Shown here one piece after another: positions 7,855 through 15,164 of a stretch of DNA of 64,000 nt. The first letter of the stretch is position 1; each line of letters starts with the position of its first letter. The stretch lies in the NCBI GenBank assembly GCA_963782255.1, contig CAWAIS010000001.1:682001-746000 (forward strand), written 5' to 3'. A model generated the notes under the pieces. That model was not told where the DNA came from. It did no database searches and worked only from the letters and a program-made list of their open reading frames with translations. The position numbers and the translations under genes are program-made. The stretch is from Roseiarcus sp963782255 (GTDB taxonomy: Bacteria; Pseudomonadota; Alphaproteobacteria; Rhizobiales; Beijerinckiaceae).

Positions 7855-8371
7855 CTTCAAGGACGAGCTCGTGGCGGAGATCAAGAATCTTCGTGCCTTC
7901 GCGATCTCGCTGTCTGGGTCGGTGGCGCTCGCCGACGACCTGGTCCAGGAGACGCTGCTCAGGGCCTGGAGCAAGTCGGATAAGTTTCAGCCGGGAACGA
8001 GCCTCAGGGCTTGGCTTTTCACGATCCTCCGCAACATCTACTATTCCAACTATCGCAAGCGGGCCCGCGAGGTTCAGGACAGCGAAGGCGTCTATGCGCG
8101 ACGCCTGACCGTCTCGGGCGATCAGGAAAGCCATCTCGACCTCGAGGACTTCCGCAAGGCGATGACCAAGCTCCCCGCGGAGCAGCGCGAAGTGCTGACG
8201 CTGGTCGGCGCGAGCGGCCTCTCGTACGAGGAGGCGGCGGCGATCTGCGAGGTCGAAATCGGAACGATCAAGAGCCGCCTGAGCCGCGCGCGGGCGAAGC
8301 TCGTCGAGCTACTGGCGCTCGAGGAACGTTCCGAGCCGCCGCTCGAACGGCGCGTGCGGCGAGCCGGATAG
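7841..8371 (+). CDS. ecfG: RNA polymerase ECF sigma factor EcfG (general stress)
   Basis: 176-residue ECF15-group sigma factor. Sigma region 2 includes LADDLVQETLLRAW and FQPGTSLRAWLFTILRNIYYSNYRK; sigma region 4 includes LPAEQREVLTLVGASGLSYEEAAAI and GTIKSRLSRARAKL. It recognises GGAAC-N16/17-CGTT promoters, many of which are found around it in this window. It overlaps nepR by 14 bases and sits opposite phyR. Its C-terminal tail (after residue 160) is short and basic. Confidence 0.95.
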   Translation: MPPNSFKDELVAEIKNLRAFAISLSGSVALADDLVQETLLRAWSKSDKFQPGTSLRAWLFTILRNIYYSNYRKRAREVQDSEGVYARRLTVSGDQESHLDLEDFRKAMTKLPAEQREVLTLVGASGLSYEEAAAICEVEIGTIKSRLSRARAKLVELLALEERSEPPLERRVRRAG

Positions 8372-8420
8372 GCGCGCGCTTTCCCCCAACGCTCCCCCTG
8401 CTGGCGGAACGGCTCTCCAA

Positions 8421-8445
8421 GGAACTTGTCTTGCCCAGATCCGTT
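8421..8445 (+). promoter_or_regulatory. EcfG-type promoter of the YciE-like gene
   Basis: GGAAC (8421-8425), 16 bases, CGTT (8442-8445), exact consensus. It fixes the transcript start near 8452 and so supports the TTG start at 8477 rather than anything upstream. Confidence 0.75.
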
Positions 8446-8476
8446 ATTACGGAAATACGTAAAGCGGAGAACACAA

Positions 8477-8995
8477 TTGATCGCCGGCCCCAAACTCAAA
8501 GAGCATTTCGTGGAGGGCTCGAGGACGCATTCTTCGCAGAAAGGCTGGTGCTTCGAGCGTTCAAGAAGATGGCTCGCCAATACTGCGTCGCCAAATCTCA
8601 AGAAGGCCTTCGAAGACCACATCGTCGAGACGCAGAGACATATCGAGCGCCTTTTGCGGATCTTCGACGACATGGCGTGGCCCGATCAGATCGATAATCC
8701 CGTTCATGGAGAGACTTGCGACGCGATCGTCGAAGCCGTCGAGAATAGCCGCCGGGCGATCGAAAACCCGATGGGACCGGAGCCTTTGGACGGCGCCTTC
8801 GCCGCGTCGGCGCAGGCGGTCGAGCGCTATGAGGTCGCCCGTTATGGCAGTCTCGAAAGCTGGGCGCGCGGACTCGGCCTGACCTTCGCCGCTCAGCTTC
8901 TGCGCGACACGCTCGAGGAGGAGATGAGAGCGGAGAAGCTGTTTGGCCGGTTTGTCGCCGATGGTCTGGGGAACGGCGTTAGCCAGGCGGCGTAG
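8477..8995 (+). CDS. YciE/DUF892 ferritin-like protein with two compensating frameshifts
   Basis: Ferritin-like four-helix protein of the stress-associated YciE/YciF group. The first residues (KLKEHFVEG) and everything after SPNLKKAFEDHIVET match the family, including AAQAVERYEVARYGSLESWARGLGL in its variant form. Between 8518 and about 8580 the family sequence (GLEDAFFAERLVLRAFKKMAR) is found in a different frame. One base appears lost near 8518 and one gained near 8579, so the frame stays open but about 20 residues of helix 1 are scrambled. Either two sequencing errors or a damaged gene could explain this. A TTG start at 8477 has GGAG 7 bases upstream and lies 31 bases after an EcfG box. 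Confidence 0.7.
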   Translation: MIAGPKLKEHFVEGSRTHSSQKGWCFERSRRWLANTASPNLKKAFEDHIVETQRHIERLLRIFDDMAWPDQIDNPVHGETCDAIVEAVENSRRAIENPMGPEPLDGAFAASAQAVERYEVARYGSLESWARGLGLTFAAQLLRDTLEEEMRAEKLFGRFVADGLGNGVSQAA

Positions 8996-9598
8996 CTCCG
9001 CGGTCGTTGCGCGAAGCCTTGGACCAGCGCCTCGCTTCTCTCGCAGATGGGATTGAATTCATCCCGCTTTAGGGCCGAAGAAGCCCCGCCATCGCAAGGG
9101 GGCGAGATCCTCGCGCTTGCCGCTGAGAATGTCGACCATCGTGCCGCACCGCGAAGCGCCGGCGCGAGTCCGCTGTCGATGTCGTATGCCATTGAAATGA
9201 CAACAGAAGTTAAGTGCTATCTTAAACAAATCGGGAACATTTTCTTGGAGAAAACAGGTCCCTGTGCTAATCTGGTTTTCGCGCCTGCAGCCCATGCCGA
9301 CTTTCGACCACGGGCGACATTTCTTGCCCTTCGCGCCCTTAAGCGAGACGCGTCGCCGCGCTCGACCGCTATCATGGCCTCGACGGGCGCTTGCGCCTTT
9401 TATGCAGAGACCGCGAACGTGTTGACCGCGCGGCGCGCCCCTGCGCCCGCGCTTGATGTCGCTGGCGTCAGAAGTTGCACAATTTGGCGCCCAAGTCGTT
9501 GAAATCGATCGCGCGCCTGCCGACTTTGCACCGCGGCCGGACGGCGAGGCCGGCCGCCGGCCCGCGGCGACGCGACCCATCATAGCGAAGGCGACGCA
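8996..9598. other. 603-bp region without a convincing gene
   Basis: An open frame (9047-9502, plus) spans most of it, but it lacks a ribosome site and family resemblance, and its residue composition (Ala/Arg/Pro/Ser runs) is that of chance GC-rich translation. Bases 9190-9290 are clearly lower in GC than the surroundings, which suggests foreign or decayed DNA, possibly an old mobile-element remnant. I see no RNA gene here. Confidence 0.4.
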
Positions 9599-9985
9599 CT
9601 AGCGGGCGAGAGCCTCGCGAAGGGCCGAGATCAGCGTGCGCGGCAGGGCCGGCTTTTCGACGATCGCACACTCCCGCCATTCGGCCATGCCCGGCTCGAG
9701 GCGGGGTTGTCCGGTGTAGAGAACGAACGGAACGCCTCGCCTCGCAAGTCGGCGCGCGACCGGCGAGACGGTATCGGATCCGAGGCGGAAATCGAGAACC
9801 GCGACCGCAAAATCAGCGGCGTCGGAGCGCCGCATCGCATCGTCCAGGGTCTGGCAGGGTCCGACGACGGTTGCGCCGGCGCCGGCCAGAGTCGCTTCAA
9901 GGTCCATCAGCAAGAGCGGATCGTCTTCAACGACAAGCACGCGGACGCCTGTAAGCCCGTTGTGGCTGTTGTTTGCCTTCACCAC
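9599..9985 (-). CDS. Single-domain response regulator
   Basis: 128-residue stand-alone receiver domain. The acidic pocket is Glu20-Asp21-Asp22, the phospho-acceptor Asp65 lies in VLDFRLG, and Thr91 and Lys111 (VEKPA) complete the active site. There is no output domain, so it must act by protein contact or as a phosphate sink. Family relatives near GSR loci (for example SdrG types) tune PhyR phosphorylation. A GTG start at 9985 has AAGGG about 9 bases upstream; an adjacent GTG at 9982 is equivalent. The open frame continues upstream without homology. An exact EcfG box lies 61 bases before the start, so it is probably induced by the system it may regulate. Confidence 0.82.
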   Translation of the reverse strand: MVKANNSHNGLTGVRVLVVEDDPLLLMDLEATLAGAGATVVGPCQTLDDAMRRSDAADFAVAVLDFRLGSDTVSPVARRLARRGVPFVLYTGQPRLEPGMAEWRECAIVEKPALPRTLISALREALAR

Positions 9986-10045
9986 AATAACCAACCCTTG
10001 CCGCCATGCGCCTTCAGGTCCGACGGCCTCCGCTGCCTTCGGAGA

Positions 10046-10070
10046 AACGAGCCCCGGTCGAGCTTGTTCC
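10046..10070 (-). promoter_or_regulatory. EcfG-type promoter of the single-domain response regulator
   Basis: Minus-strand GGAAC (10070-10066), 16 bases, CGTT (10049-10046): exact consensus, with a predicted leader of about 50 bases. Confidence 0.72.
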
Positions 10071-10128
10071 CTTTCCGGGCGCACGGTCCGGTGCTTCGAC
10101 ACAACGGCTGCACGGCGCTTAACGGTTC

Positions 10129-10153
10129 GGAACCTTGGGATTGCGCGTCGGTT
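10129..10153 (+). promoter_or_regulatory. Possible EcfG-type promoter for a small membrane peptide
   Basis: GGAACC with GGAAC at 10129-10133, 16 bases, GGTT (10150-10153). One -10 mismatch. It is divergent from the response-regulator promoter and lies 51 bases upstream of the small ORF at 10204. Confidence 0.45.
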
Positions 10154-10203
10154 GTCTCGACGGCTATGCGCCTTTTCATGCGCGTAACTCATGCGAGTCC
10201 GAT

Positions 10204-10311
10204 ATGACGGGTTCCGAACTGCTTCAATTCGAGATCGTTCGGACGATCGCCGCGTCGCTGATCAGCCTTGCGATCGTCGTCCTCTGCTTTGTCGCCATGA
10301 GCCGACAATAA
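10204..10311 (+). CDS. Putative 35-residue single-span membrane peptide
   Basis: A short frame encodes a polar N-terminus (MTGSELLQFEIVRT) and one hydrophobic helix (IAASLISLAIVVLCFVAM) ending SRQ. No family is recognised. The ribosome site is weak (GAG six bases upstream). Support comes from the clean membrane helix, the position after an EcfG-like box and the surrounding set of stress genes. It could be a chance frame. Confidence 0.4.
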   Translation: MTGSELLQFEIVRTIAASLISLAIVVLCFVAMSRQ

Positions 10312-10329
10312 CCCGGCGGGGAGTGAAAC

Positions 10330-10355
10330 GGAACTTTCGCTTCGGTTCCCCCGTT
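10330..10355 (+). promoter_or_regulatory. EcfG-type promoter of the DUF2934-ku operon
   Basis: GGAAC (10330-10334), 17 bases, CGTT (10352-10355). It matches the consensus with the longer permitted spacer and leaves a leader of about 90 bases before the DUF2934 start. Confidence 0.68.
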
Positions 10356-10449
10356 TTGCCGCAAACTGCGGAAGGCGGGGACGCCAAGAGGCCGCTTGAT
10401 GCGTGCGGCCGGAGGCGCGATGATGTCCGTGGCGCGGGAGGAGGCGGCG

Positions 10450-10686
10450 ATGAACCAGGCGGCGGTAGGGCGAAATCAGCGCATTCGCGAGCTTGCCTAC
10501 TTGCTCTGGCGGGAGGAAGGCTGTCCGGAAGGCGAGGCCGAGCGCCACTGGTTTGCGGCGGAGGCGCTGTACGAGGCGGAAGACGCCGAGCGCAAGACCG
10601 CCGAAGGCAAGCCGCCGGGGGACGGAGAGCGATCCGCGACCGCGCCTGCGCCCAAGCGGAAGCCGACCGCGAGCCGGAGCCGCTGA
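10450..10686 (+). CDS. DUF2934 domain-containing protein
   Basis: 78-residue protein with the DUF2934 signature RIRELAYLLWREEGCPEGEAERHWFAAE at residues 10-37, then a Glu/Ala-rich helix and a basic Lys/Arg tail. DUF2934 proteins are small, cytosolic and of unknown function, and are frequent in rhizobial stress regulons. The ATG at 10450 is chosen for its strong GGAGGAGG site; in-frame ATGs at 10399 and 10420-10423 are weaker. The stop lies 4 bases before ku, so the pair is an operon, which hints at a link with DNA repair. Confidence 0.8.
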   Translation: MNQAAVGRNQRIRELAYLLWREEGCPEGEAERHWFAAEALYEAEDAERKTAEGKPPGDGERSATAPAPKRKPTASRSR

Positions 10687-10690
10687 GCCC

Positions 10691-11527
10691 ATGGCGCCGC
10701 GCCCCTTCTGGAAAGGGTACCTGAAGCTTTCGCTCGTCACCTGCCCCGTCGCGCTCACGCCCGCGACCAGCGAAGGCGAGAAGGTCCGATTTCATACGCT
10801 CAATCGCAAAACGGGGAACCGGGTCGTCAGCCGCTACGTCGACAGCGAGTTGGGCCGTCCGCTCGCCGAGGACGACGAGGTCAAGGGCTATCCGCGCGAC
10901 GAGTCGCACTTCGTGCTGCTCGAGGACGACGAACTCGCATCCGTCCGGCTCGAAAGCGCGCGCACCATCGACATCGATAGCTTCGTGCCGGCCGACGGCA
11001 TCGATTGGGTCTGGTACGACACGCCCTATTATCTCACGCCCGACGACCCGGTCGGCGAGGAGGCCTATTGCGTGATCCGCGACGCGATGCGGGCGACCCG
11101 GACCGTCGGCGTCTCCCGACTCGTCCTCAACCGCCGCGAACGCGCGGTGCTCTTAAAGCCGCGCGAGAACGGCATCGAGCTCTGGACGTTGCGCTACGGC
11201 GAGGAGGTGCGCGATCCGCGCGACATATTTCCCGCTGGCCGCGATGGCGCGAAGCTCAATCCCGACCTCCTGGGCCTCGTCTCGCAACTGATCGAGGAGC
11301 GCAAGAAGCATTGGTCGGGGGAGATGGTGCGCGATCCCGTTCAGGAGCGGCTCATCGACCTCATCGAGGAAAAGAAGAAGGGGCGGCCGGTCAAGAAAAA
11401 GGCGGAATTGGAGCAGGAGCCGGCGGCGAGCAATGTCGTCAACATCATGGACGCCCTGCGCCGGAGCGTCGCCGCGGAGGCCAAATCCAAGAAAAAGCCG
11501 CCCGACGATTCACGCCCGCGCAGATGA
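10691..11527 (+). CDS. ku: Non-homologous end joining protein Ku (first copy)
   Basis: 278-residue prokaryotic Ku core. Homodimers encircle DNA ends and recruit LigD. The family start PFWKGYLKLSLVTCPVALTPA is followed by FHTLNRKTGNRV, VKGYPRDESHFVLLEDDEL and the bridge/C-terminal helices (QLIEERKKHW), ending in a Lys-rich tail (KSKKKPPDDSRPRR) that may contact DNA. It is in an operon with DUF2934 under an EcfG-type promoter. Its last 18 bases overlap the 3' end of ligD on the opposite strand. It is a diverged paralogue of the second Ku upstream of ligD, so the two may form heterodimers or serve different conditions. Confidence 0.93.
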   Translation: MAPRPFWKGYLKLSLVTCPVALTPATSEGEKVRFHTLNRKTGNRVVSRYVDSELGRPLAEDDEVKGYPRDESHFVLLEDDELASVRLESARTIDIDSFVPADGIDWVWYDTPYYLTPDDPVGEEAYCVIRDAMRATRTVGVSRLVLNRRERAVLLKPRENGIELWTLRYGEEVRDPRDIFPAGRDGAKLNPDLLGLVSQLIEERKKHWSGEMVRDPVQERLIDLIEEKKKGRPVKKKAELEQEPAASNVVNIMDALRRSVAAEAKSKKKPPDDSRPRR

Positions 11528-14062
11528 GGAGCCGCGCCGAGCCGCTTTGCGCGTCTCGATCGGCGCCGCCGCGGCGCGAAAGCCCTCCCAGGGCCCGCGC
11601 GGCAGGGAAGCGAGCCGCGTCGGCGTGTTGGCGACCGTGAAGTAGGCCGGCCCGATTGCGGGACCCAACTCCTCCCATTCGAGCGGCATCGAGACGGCCG
11701 CGCCCGGACGCGACCGTGTCGAATAGGCGGCGACTGCCGTCATGCCGCGCTGATTGCGCAAGTAATCGACGAGAATCTTGCCTTTGCGCTTCGCCTTGGC
11801 GATGGTCGCCACGTAGCGGTTCGGGCTGTCGGCCGCCATCGCGTCGGCGATCGCCTTGGTGAAGGCCTTGACCGCCTGCCAATCCGCCTTCGGCGTGACG
11901 GGCGAAACGACGTGCAGCCCTTTTCCGCCGGAGGTCTTCACGAACGCGGCAAGCCCCGCGTCGTTCAGCCGCGCGCGAACCTCACCCGCCGCCTCGATCA
12001 CGGTCTCCCAGGCGACGTCTTCGCCCGGATCGAGGTCCATGATGATCGTATCTGGCCGCTCCCAGTCGGCGACGGTCGAGCCCCACGGATGAATCTCAAG
12101 CACCGCCGCCTGCACAAGCCCCAGAAGCCCGTCGAGATCGCGGATGCTGATCAGGGGCTCCGGCTCCTTCGGATCGTTGACGAGCACGATGTTGGCGTTC
12201 AAGCCCTTCCACGCGTGCTTCTGGAAGAAGGACTGCCCTGCGATTCCGTCGGGGCAGCGCAGCAGCGCGAGCGCCCGCCGGACGATGAACGGCTCGATGT
12301 GGGGCCAGACGTCGGCATAGTAGTCGGCAAGTCCCTCCTTGGTGACGCCGTCGTCGGGCCAGTAGAGCCGGTCGGGATGGGTGAGCTTCACAGTCCGCCT
12401 CGGAGGTTTCGGCGGATCGGGGACCGCGGACTCGGAGAGCGCGGATTCCCGGACGATCTCGCGCGCGGGCTTGTCCTCGCGCAAGCCCCGGAAGGAAGCT
12501 TGGCGTAGGATGTCGTCGGCGGTCCAGCCGCGAAAGTCGACCTCCGCGACGAGCTCCGGCCTCACGAAACGCACCTGACGCGCTTCGTCGGCGGAGAGCT
12601 TCTTGGCGAAGGGGCTCGAGGGAACGCGCATCGACTCGAGCCGGACATGAAGCGCTCTCGCGACCGCCGCGCTGAAGCCCGTGCCCACGCGTCCCACATA
12701 GCGAAGCTTATCGCCCTCATAAACGCCGAGGACGAGCGAACCGATCGCGTCGCGCGCCGCGGTCGAGGGCACGAAGCCGGCGACGACGAACTCCTGCCGC
12801 GCCGAGCATTTCGCCTTGAGCCAGCTCTTGCCGCCGCCCGGACGATAGGCAGAATCGCGCAGCTTGGAGACGACGCCTTCGAGACCGAGGCGGCACGCAT
12901 GCTTCAGGACGATCTCGCCGCTCTCGTCGAAATGGCCGCTGAAGCGCAGCACGCCGTCGCCGAAGCCGAGAATCGTCCTCAGGAGCGCCTTCCGCTCGAC
13001 GAGAGGCGCCTCACTGAGCGCGTAACCGTCGAGATAGAGGAGATCGAAGGCGTAGAAGACAAAGCGGTCGATGCGGCCTTCGCTCAGGTTCGCCTGCAGC
13101 GCCGAAAAGTCGGACGCGCCAGCGTCGTTCTCGACCACGAGTTCGCCGTCGATCAGCGCCTCGCGAACCGGCAGCGCCTCGAACGCGGCAGCAATCGCGT
13201 CTCCGAACTTTTCCGTCCAGTCGAGCCCGCGGCGCGTCAGGAGCTTCACGTGCCCCTCATTGACGTGCGCCTGAAGGCGATAGCCGTCGAACTTGATCTC
13301 GTGCAGCCACCGGCCGCCCGCGAGCGGCGTCTTGACGAGGCTCGCCAACATCGGCTCGACGAAGCCGGGCATGGGCGCCTTCTTCGCGTTCTTGACCGAC
13401 GCGGGATCGGCTCGCGCGCCGCCGCCCCGCGCGACTTTTTCCGCGTCGCCCTTTTTCTCGATCCGGCCTGTCTTTGACGACCAGCCCGGCTCCTCGAGCG
13501 CGACCTCGCCGATCGAGCGCCCGGTCGTCGCCGATTCCGGCTGCTCCTCCAGAATGTCGGGCTCATCCTCGGCGCGCGCGTATTCGTCGTCGCCCTTGAC
13601 GAGAAGCCAGTTGTCGTGCTTTTCGCGCGGATTCTTTCGCATCCGCACGAGATGCCAGCGGCCCCTGAGCTTCTGCCCGTGCAGCTCGAATTCGAGGTGC
13701 CCCTTGGCGAGCCCTCTGTGCGCATCGCCGATCGGCGTCCACGCGCCCCGGTCCCAGATCATCACCGCGCCGCCGCCGTATTCGCCTTTCGGGATCGTCC
13801 CCTCGAACGAGCCGTACTCCAAGGGGTGATCCTCGACGGCGACGGCGAGCCGCTTTTCTCCCGGCACGAGACTCGGGCCGCGCGTCACCGCCCAGCTCTT
13901 CAGGACCCCGTCCAATTCGAGGCGGAAGTCGTAATGGAGCCGGCGTGCGTCATGCTTCTGCACGACGAAACTGTCACCGCGGTCGGCCTTCCTGGCGACC
14001 TTCGGCTTCGGCTCGGGAGTGGCGGAGAAATTCCGCTTGGCGCGGTATTGTTCGAGCGCCAT
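11510..14062 (-). CDS. ligD: ATP-dependent DNA ligase D (LigD), three-domain
   Basis: 850-residue end-joining enzyme. The order is 3'-phosphoesterase (residues about 30-150; HYDFRLELDG with His43 and Asp45, His79 in VEDHPLEYG), then ATP-dependent ligase (about 230-530), then AEP-type polymerase/primase (about 560-830). In the ligase the nucleotidyl Lys257 lies in EIKFDGYRL and a conserved DGELVV motif is present. In the polymerase, metal-binding Asp676 and Asp678 lie in MDLDPGED. The phosphoesterase trims 3' ends, the polymerase fills in and the ligase seals. It starts 3 bases after ku2, so the two are cotranscribed. Its 3' end overlaps ku1 convergently. No damaging change is seen. Confidence 0.95.
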   Translation of the reverse strand: MALEQYRAKRNFSATPEPKPKVARKADRGDSFVVQKHDARRLHYDFRLELDGVLKSWAVTRGPSLVPGEKRLAVAVEDHPLEYGSFEGTIPKGEYGGGAVMIWDRGAWTPIGDAHRGLAKGHLEFELHGQKLRGRWHLVRMRKNPREKHDNWLLVKGDDEYARAEDEPDILEEQPESATTGRSIGEVALEEPGWSSKTGRIEKKGDAEKVARGGGARADPASVKNAKKAPMPGFVEPMLASLVKTPLAGGRWLHEIKFDGYRLQAHVNEGHVKLLTRRGLDWTEKFGDAIAAAFEALPVREALIDGELVVENDAGASDFSALQANLSEGRIDRFVFYAFDLLYLDGYALSEAPLVERKALLRTILGFGDGVLRFSGHFDESGEIVLKHACRLGLEGVVSKLRDSAYRPGGGKSWLKAKCSARQEFVVAGFVPSTAARDAIGSLVLGVYEGDKLRYVGRVGTGFSAAVARALHVRLESMRVPSSPFAKKLSADEARQVRFVRPELVAEVDFRGWTADDILRQASFRGLREDKPAREIVRESALSESAVPDPPKPPRRTVKLTHPDRLYWPDDGVTKEGLADYYADVWPHIEPFIVRRALALLRCPDGIAGQSFFQKHAWKGLNANIVLVNDPKEPEPLISIRDLDGLLGLVQAAVLEIHPWGSTVADWERPDTIIMDLDPGEDVAWETVIEAAGEVRARLNDAGLAAFVKTSGGKGLHVVSPVTPKADWQAVKAFTKAIADAMAADSPNRYVATIAKAKRKGKILVDYLRNQRGMTAVAAYSTRSRPGAAVSMPLEWEELGPAIGPAYFTVANTPTRLASLPRGPWEGFRAAAAPIETRKAARRGSSSARA

Positions 14063-14065
14063 TCG

Positions 14066-14923
14066 CTAGCCCGCCTTCCGGCGCGGGCTCGCCGCCGAAC
14101 CTCGGCGCGCCGCGCCCTTCGCCTCGCCGCCGGGCGGGCCTTTTGGCGAGAGACCGGCGCTCTCGCGCAGAGCGGCCATGAGATCGCCGGCGGCCTGGGG
14201 CTTCCGCGGCTTCGGCCGCTCGATCGTCCGCCCCTCCATTTTGGCCTTGACGAGTTCCGCCAGCGCCGCCTCATAACGATCGTGAAACGCGGCAGGATCG
14301 AACTCTCCCTGTTTCGTCTTGATGATGTGTTCGGCAAGCTCCAGCATCTCGCCCTTGATGCGAATGTCCGGCACGCTCGAGAAAGCGTCCGCCGCCGCCC
14401 GGACCTCGTAGTCGAAGTTGAGCGTGGTTGCGGCGAGGCCCGGCCCCAGCGGCCGGATGAGCACCGATCGGACGCGCCGAAAGAGGACCGCCTGCGCGAT
14501 CGCCGCCACGCCGCTTGCGCGCAATCCTTCCCGGATCAGGTCGAAGGCCTCCCCGGCGCTCCGGTCGGACGGCGCCAGATAATAGGGCCGATCGAAGTAG
14601 ACGTCGTCGATTTCGTGGCGGTCGACGAACGCCGACACCGCCAGCGTCTTGTCGCTCTGGGGCACGGTTGCCGCGATCTCCTCGGGTTCGAGGACGACAT
14701 ATTCGTCCTTGGCGACCTCGTAGCCCTTGACCTGATCGTCCCGCTCGACGGGCGCGCCAGTCGCGGAATCGACGAACTGCCGCTGAACGCGGTTCCCCGT
14801 CGCCCGATTGATCGTGTGCAGCGCGATACGCTCCGACGTCGACGCCGCCGCATAAAGGGCGATCGGACACGTCACCTCGGCGATCTTGAGGTAACCCTTC
14901 CAGGTCGCTCTCGGCGGCGCCAT
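14066..14923 (-). CDS. ku: Non-homologous end joining protein Ku (second copy)
   Basis: 285-residue Ku core beginning APPRATWKGYLKIAEVTCPIALYAA, with LHTINRATGNRVQRQFVD, VKGYEVAKDEYVVLEPEEI and the C-terminal block GDLMAALRESAGLS before a Lys/Arg-rich tail. AGGAG six bases before ATG 14923 decides the start against a longer open frame. It is immediately upstream of ligD and under an exact EcfG-type promoter. In rhizobia the Ku encoded next to ligD is usually the main end-joining partner, and the same is likely here. Confidence 0.93.
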   Translation of the reverse strand: MAPPRATWKGYLKIAEVTCPIALYAAASTSERIALHTINRATGNRVQRQFVDSATGAPVERDDQVKGYEVAKDEYVVLEPEEIAATVPQSDKTLAVSAFVDRHEIDDVYFDRPYYLAPSDRSAGEAFDLIREGLRASGVAAIAQAVLFRRVRSVLIRPLGPGLAATTLNFDYEVRAAADAFSSVPDIRIKGEMLELAEHIIKTKQGEFDPAAFHDRYEAALAELVKAKMEGRTIERPKPRKPQAAGDLMAALRESAGLSPKGPPGGEAKGAARRGSAASPRRKAG

Positions 14924-14961
14924 GGAACTCTCCTCGCCTAAACGCAACCCGAACTCACGCG

Positions 14962-14986
14962 AACGTGCGTTCCTCTCGAATGTTCC
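14962..14986 (-). promoter_or_regulatory. EcfG-type promoter of the ku2-ligD operon
   Basis: Minus-strand GGAAC (14986-14982), 16 bases, CGTT (14965-14962). Exact consensus, with the -10 ending 38 bases upstream of the ku2 start. Confidence 0.75.
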
Positions 14987-15164
14987 GGACCCTAGCCTCA
15001 ATCGGAAATTTGTGCCAACGTCACATCAAAGCTGGAATTGCATTATAGCAGGCGCCAGCCGGCTGCGAATACCCGAGACGCGATATGGAATTGCATCGGG
15101 CGGCCGACGCCATCCTGACAACCTTGCAGTTGCTCGCTCAACCCTTTATGCCGGAGATGCGTTT

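Noticed and set aside
9047..9502. Plus-strand open frame of 151 codons in the 603-bp gap
   Set aside because: No ribosome site, no family pattern, and composition as expected from chance translation of GC-rich DNA.
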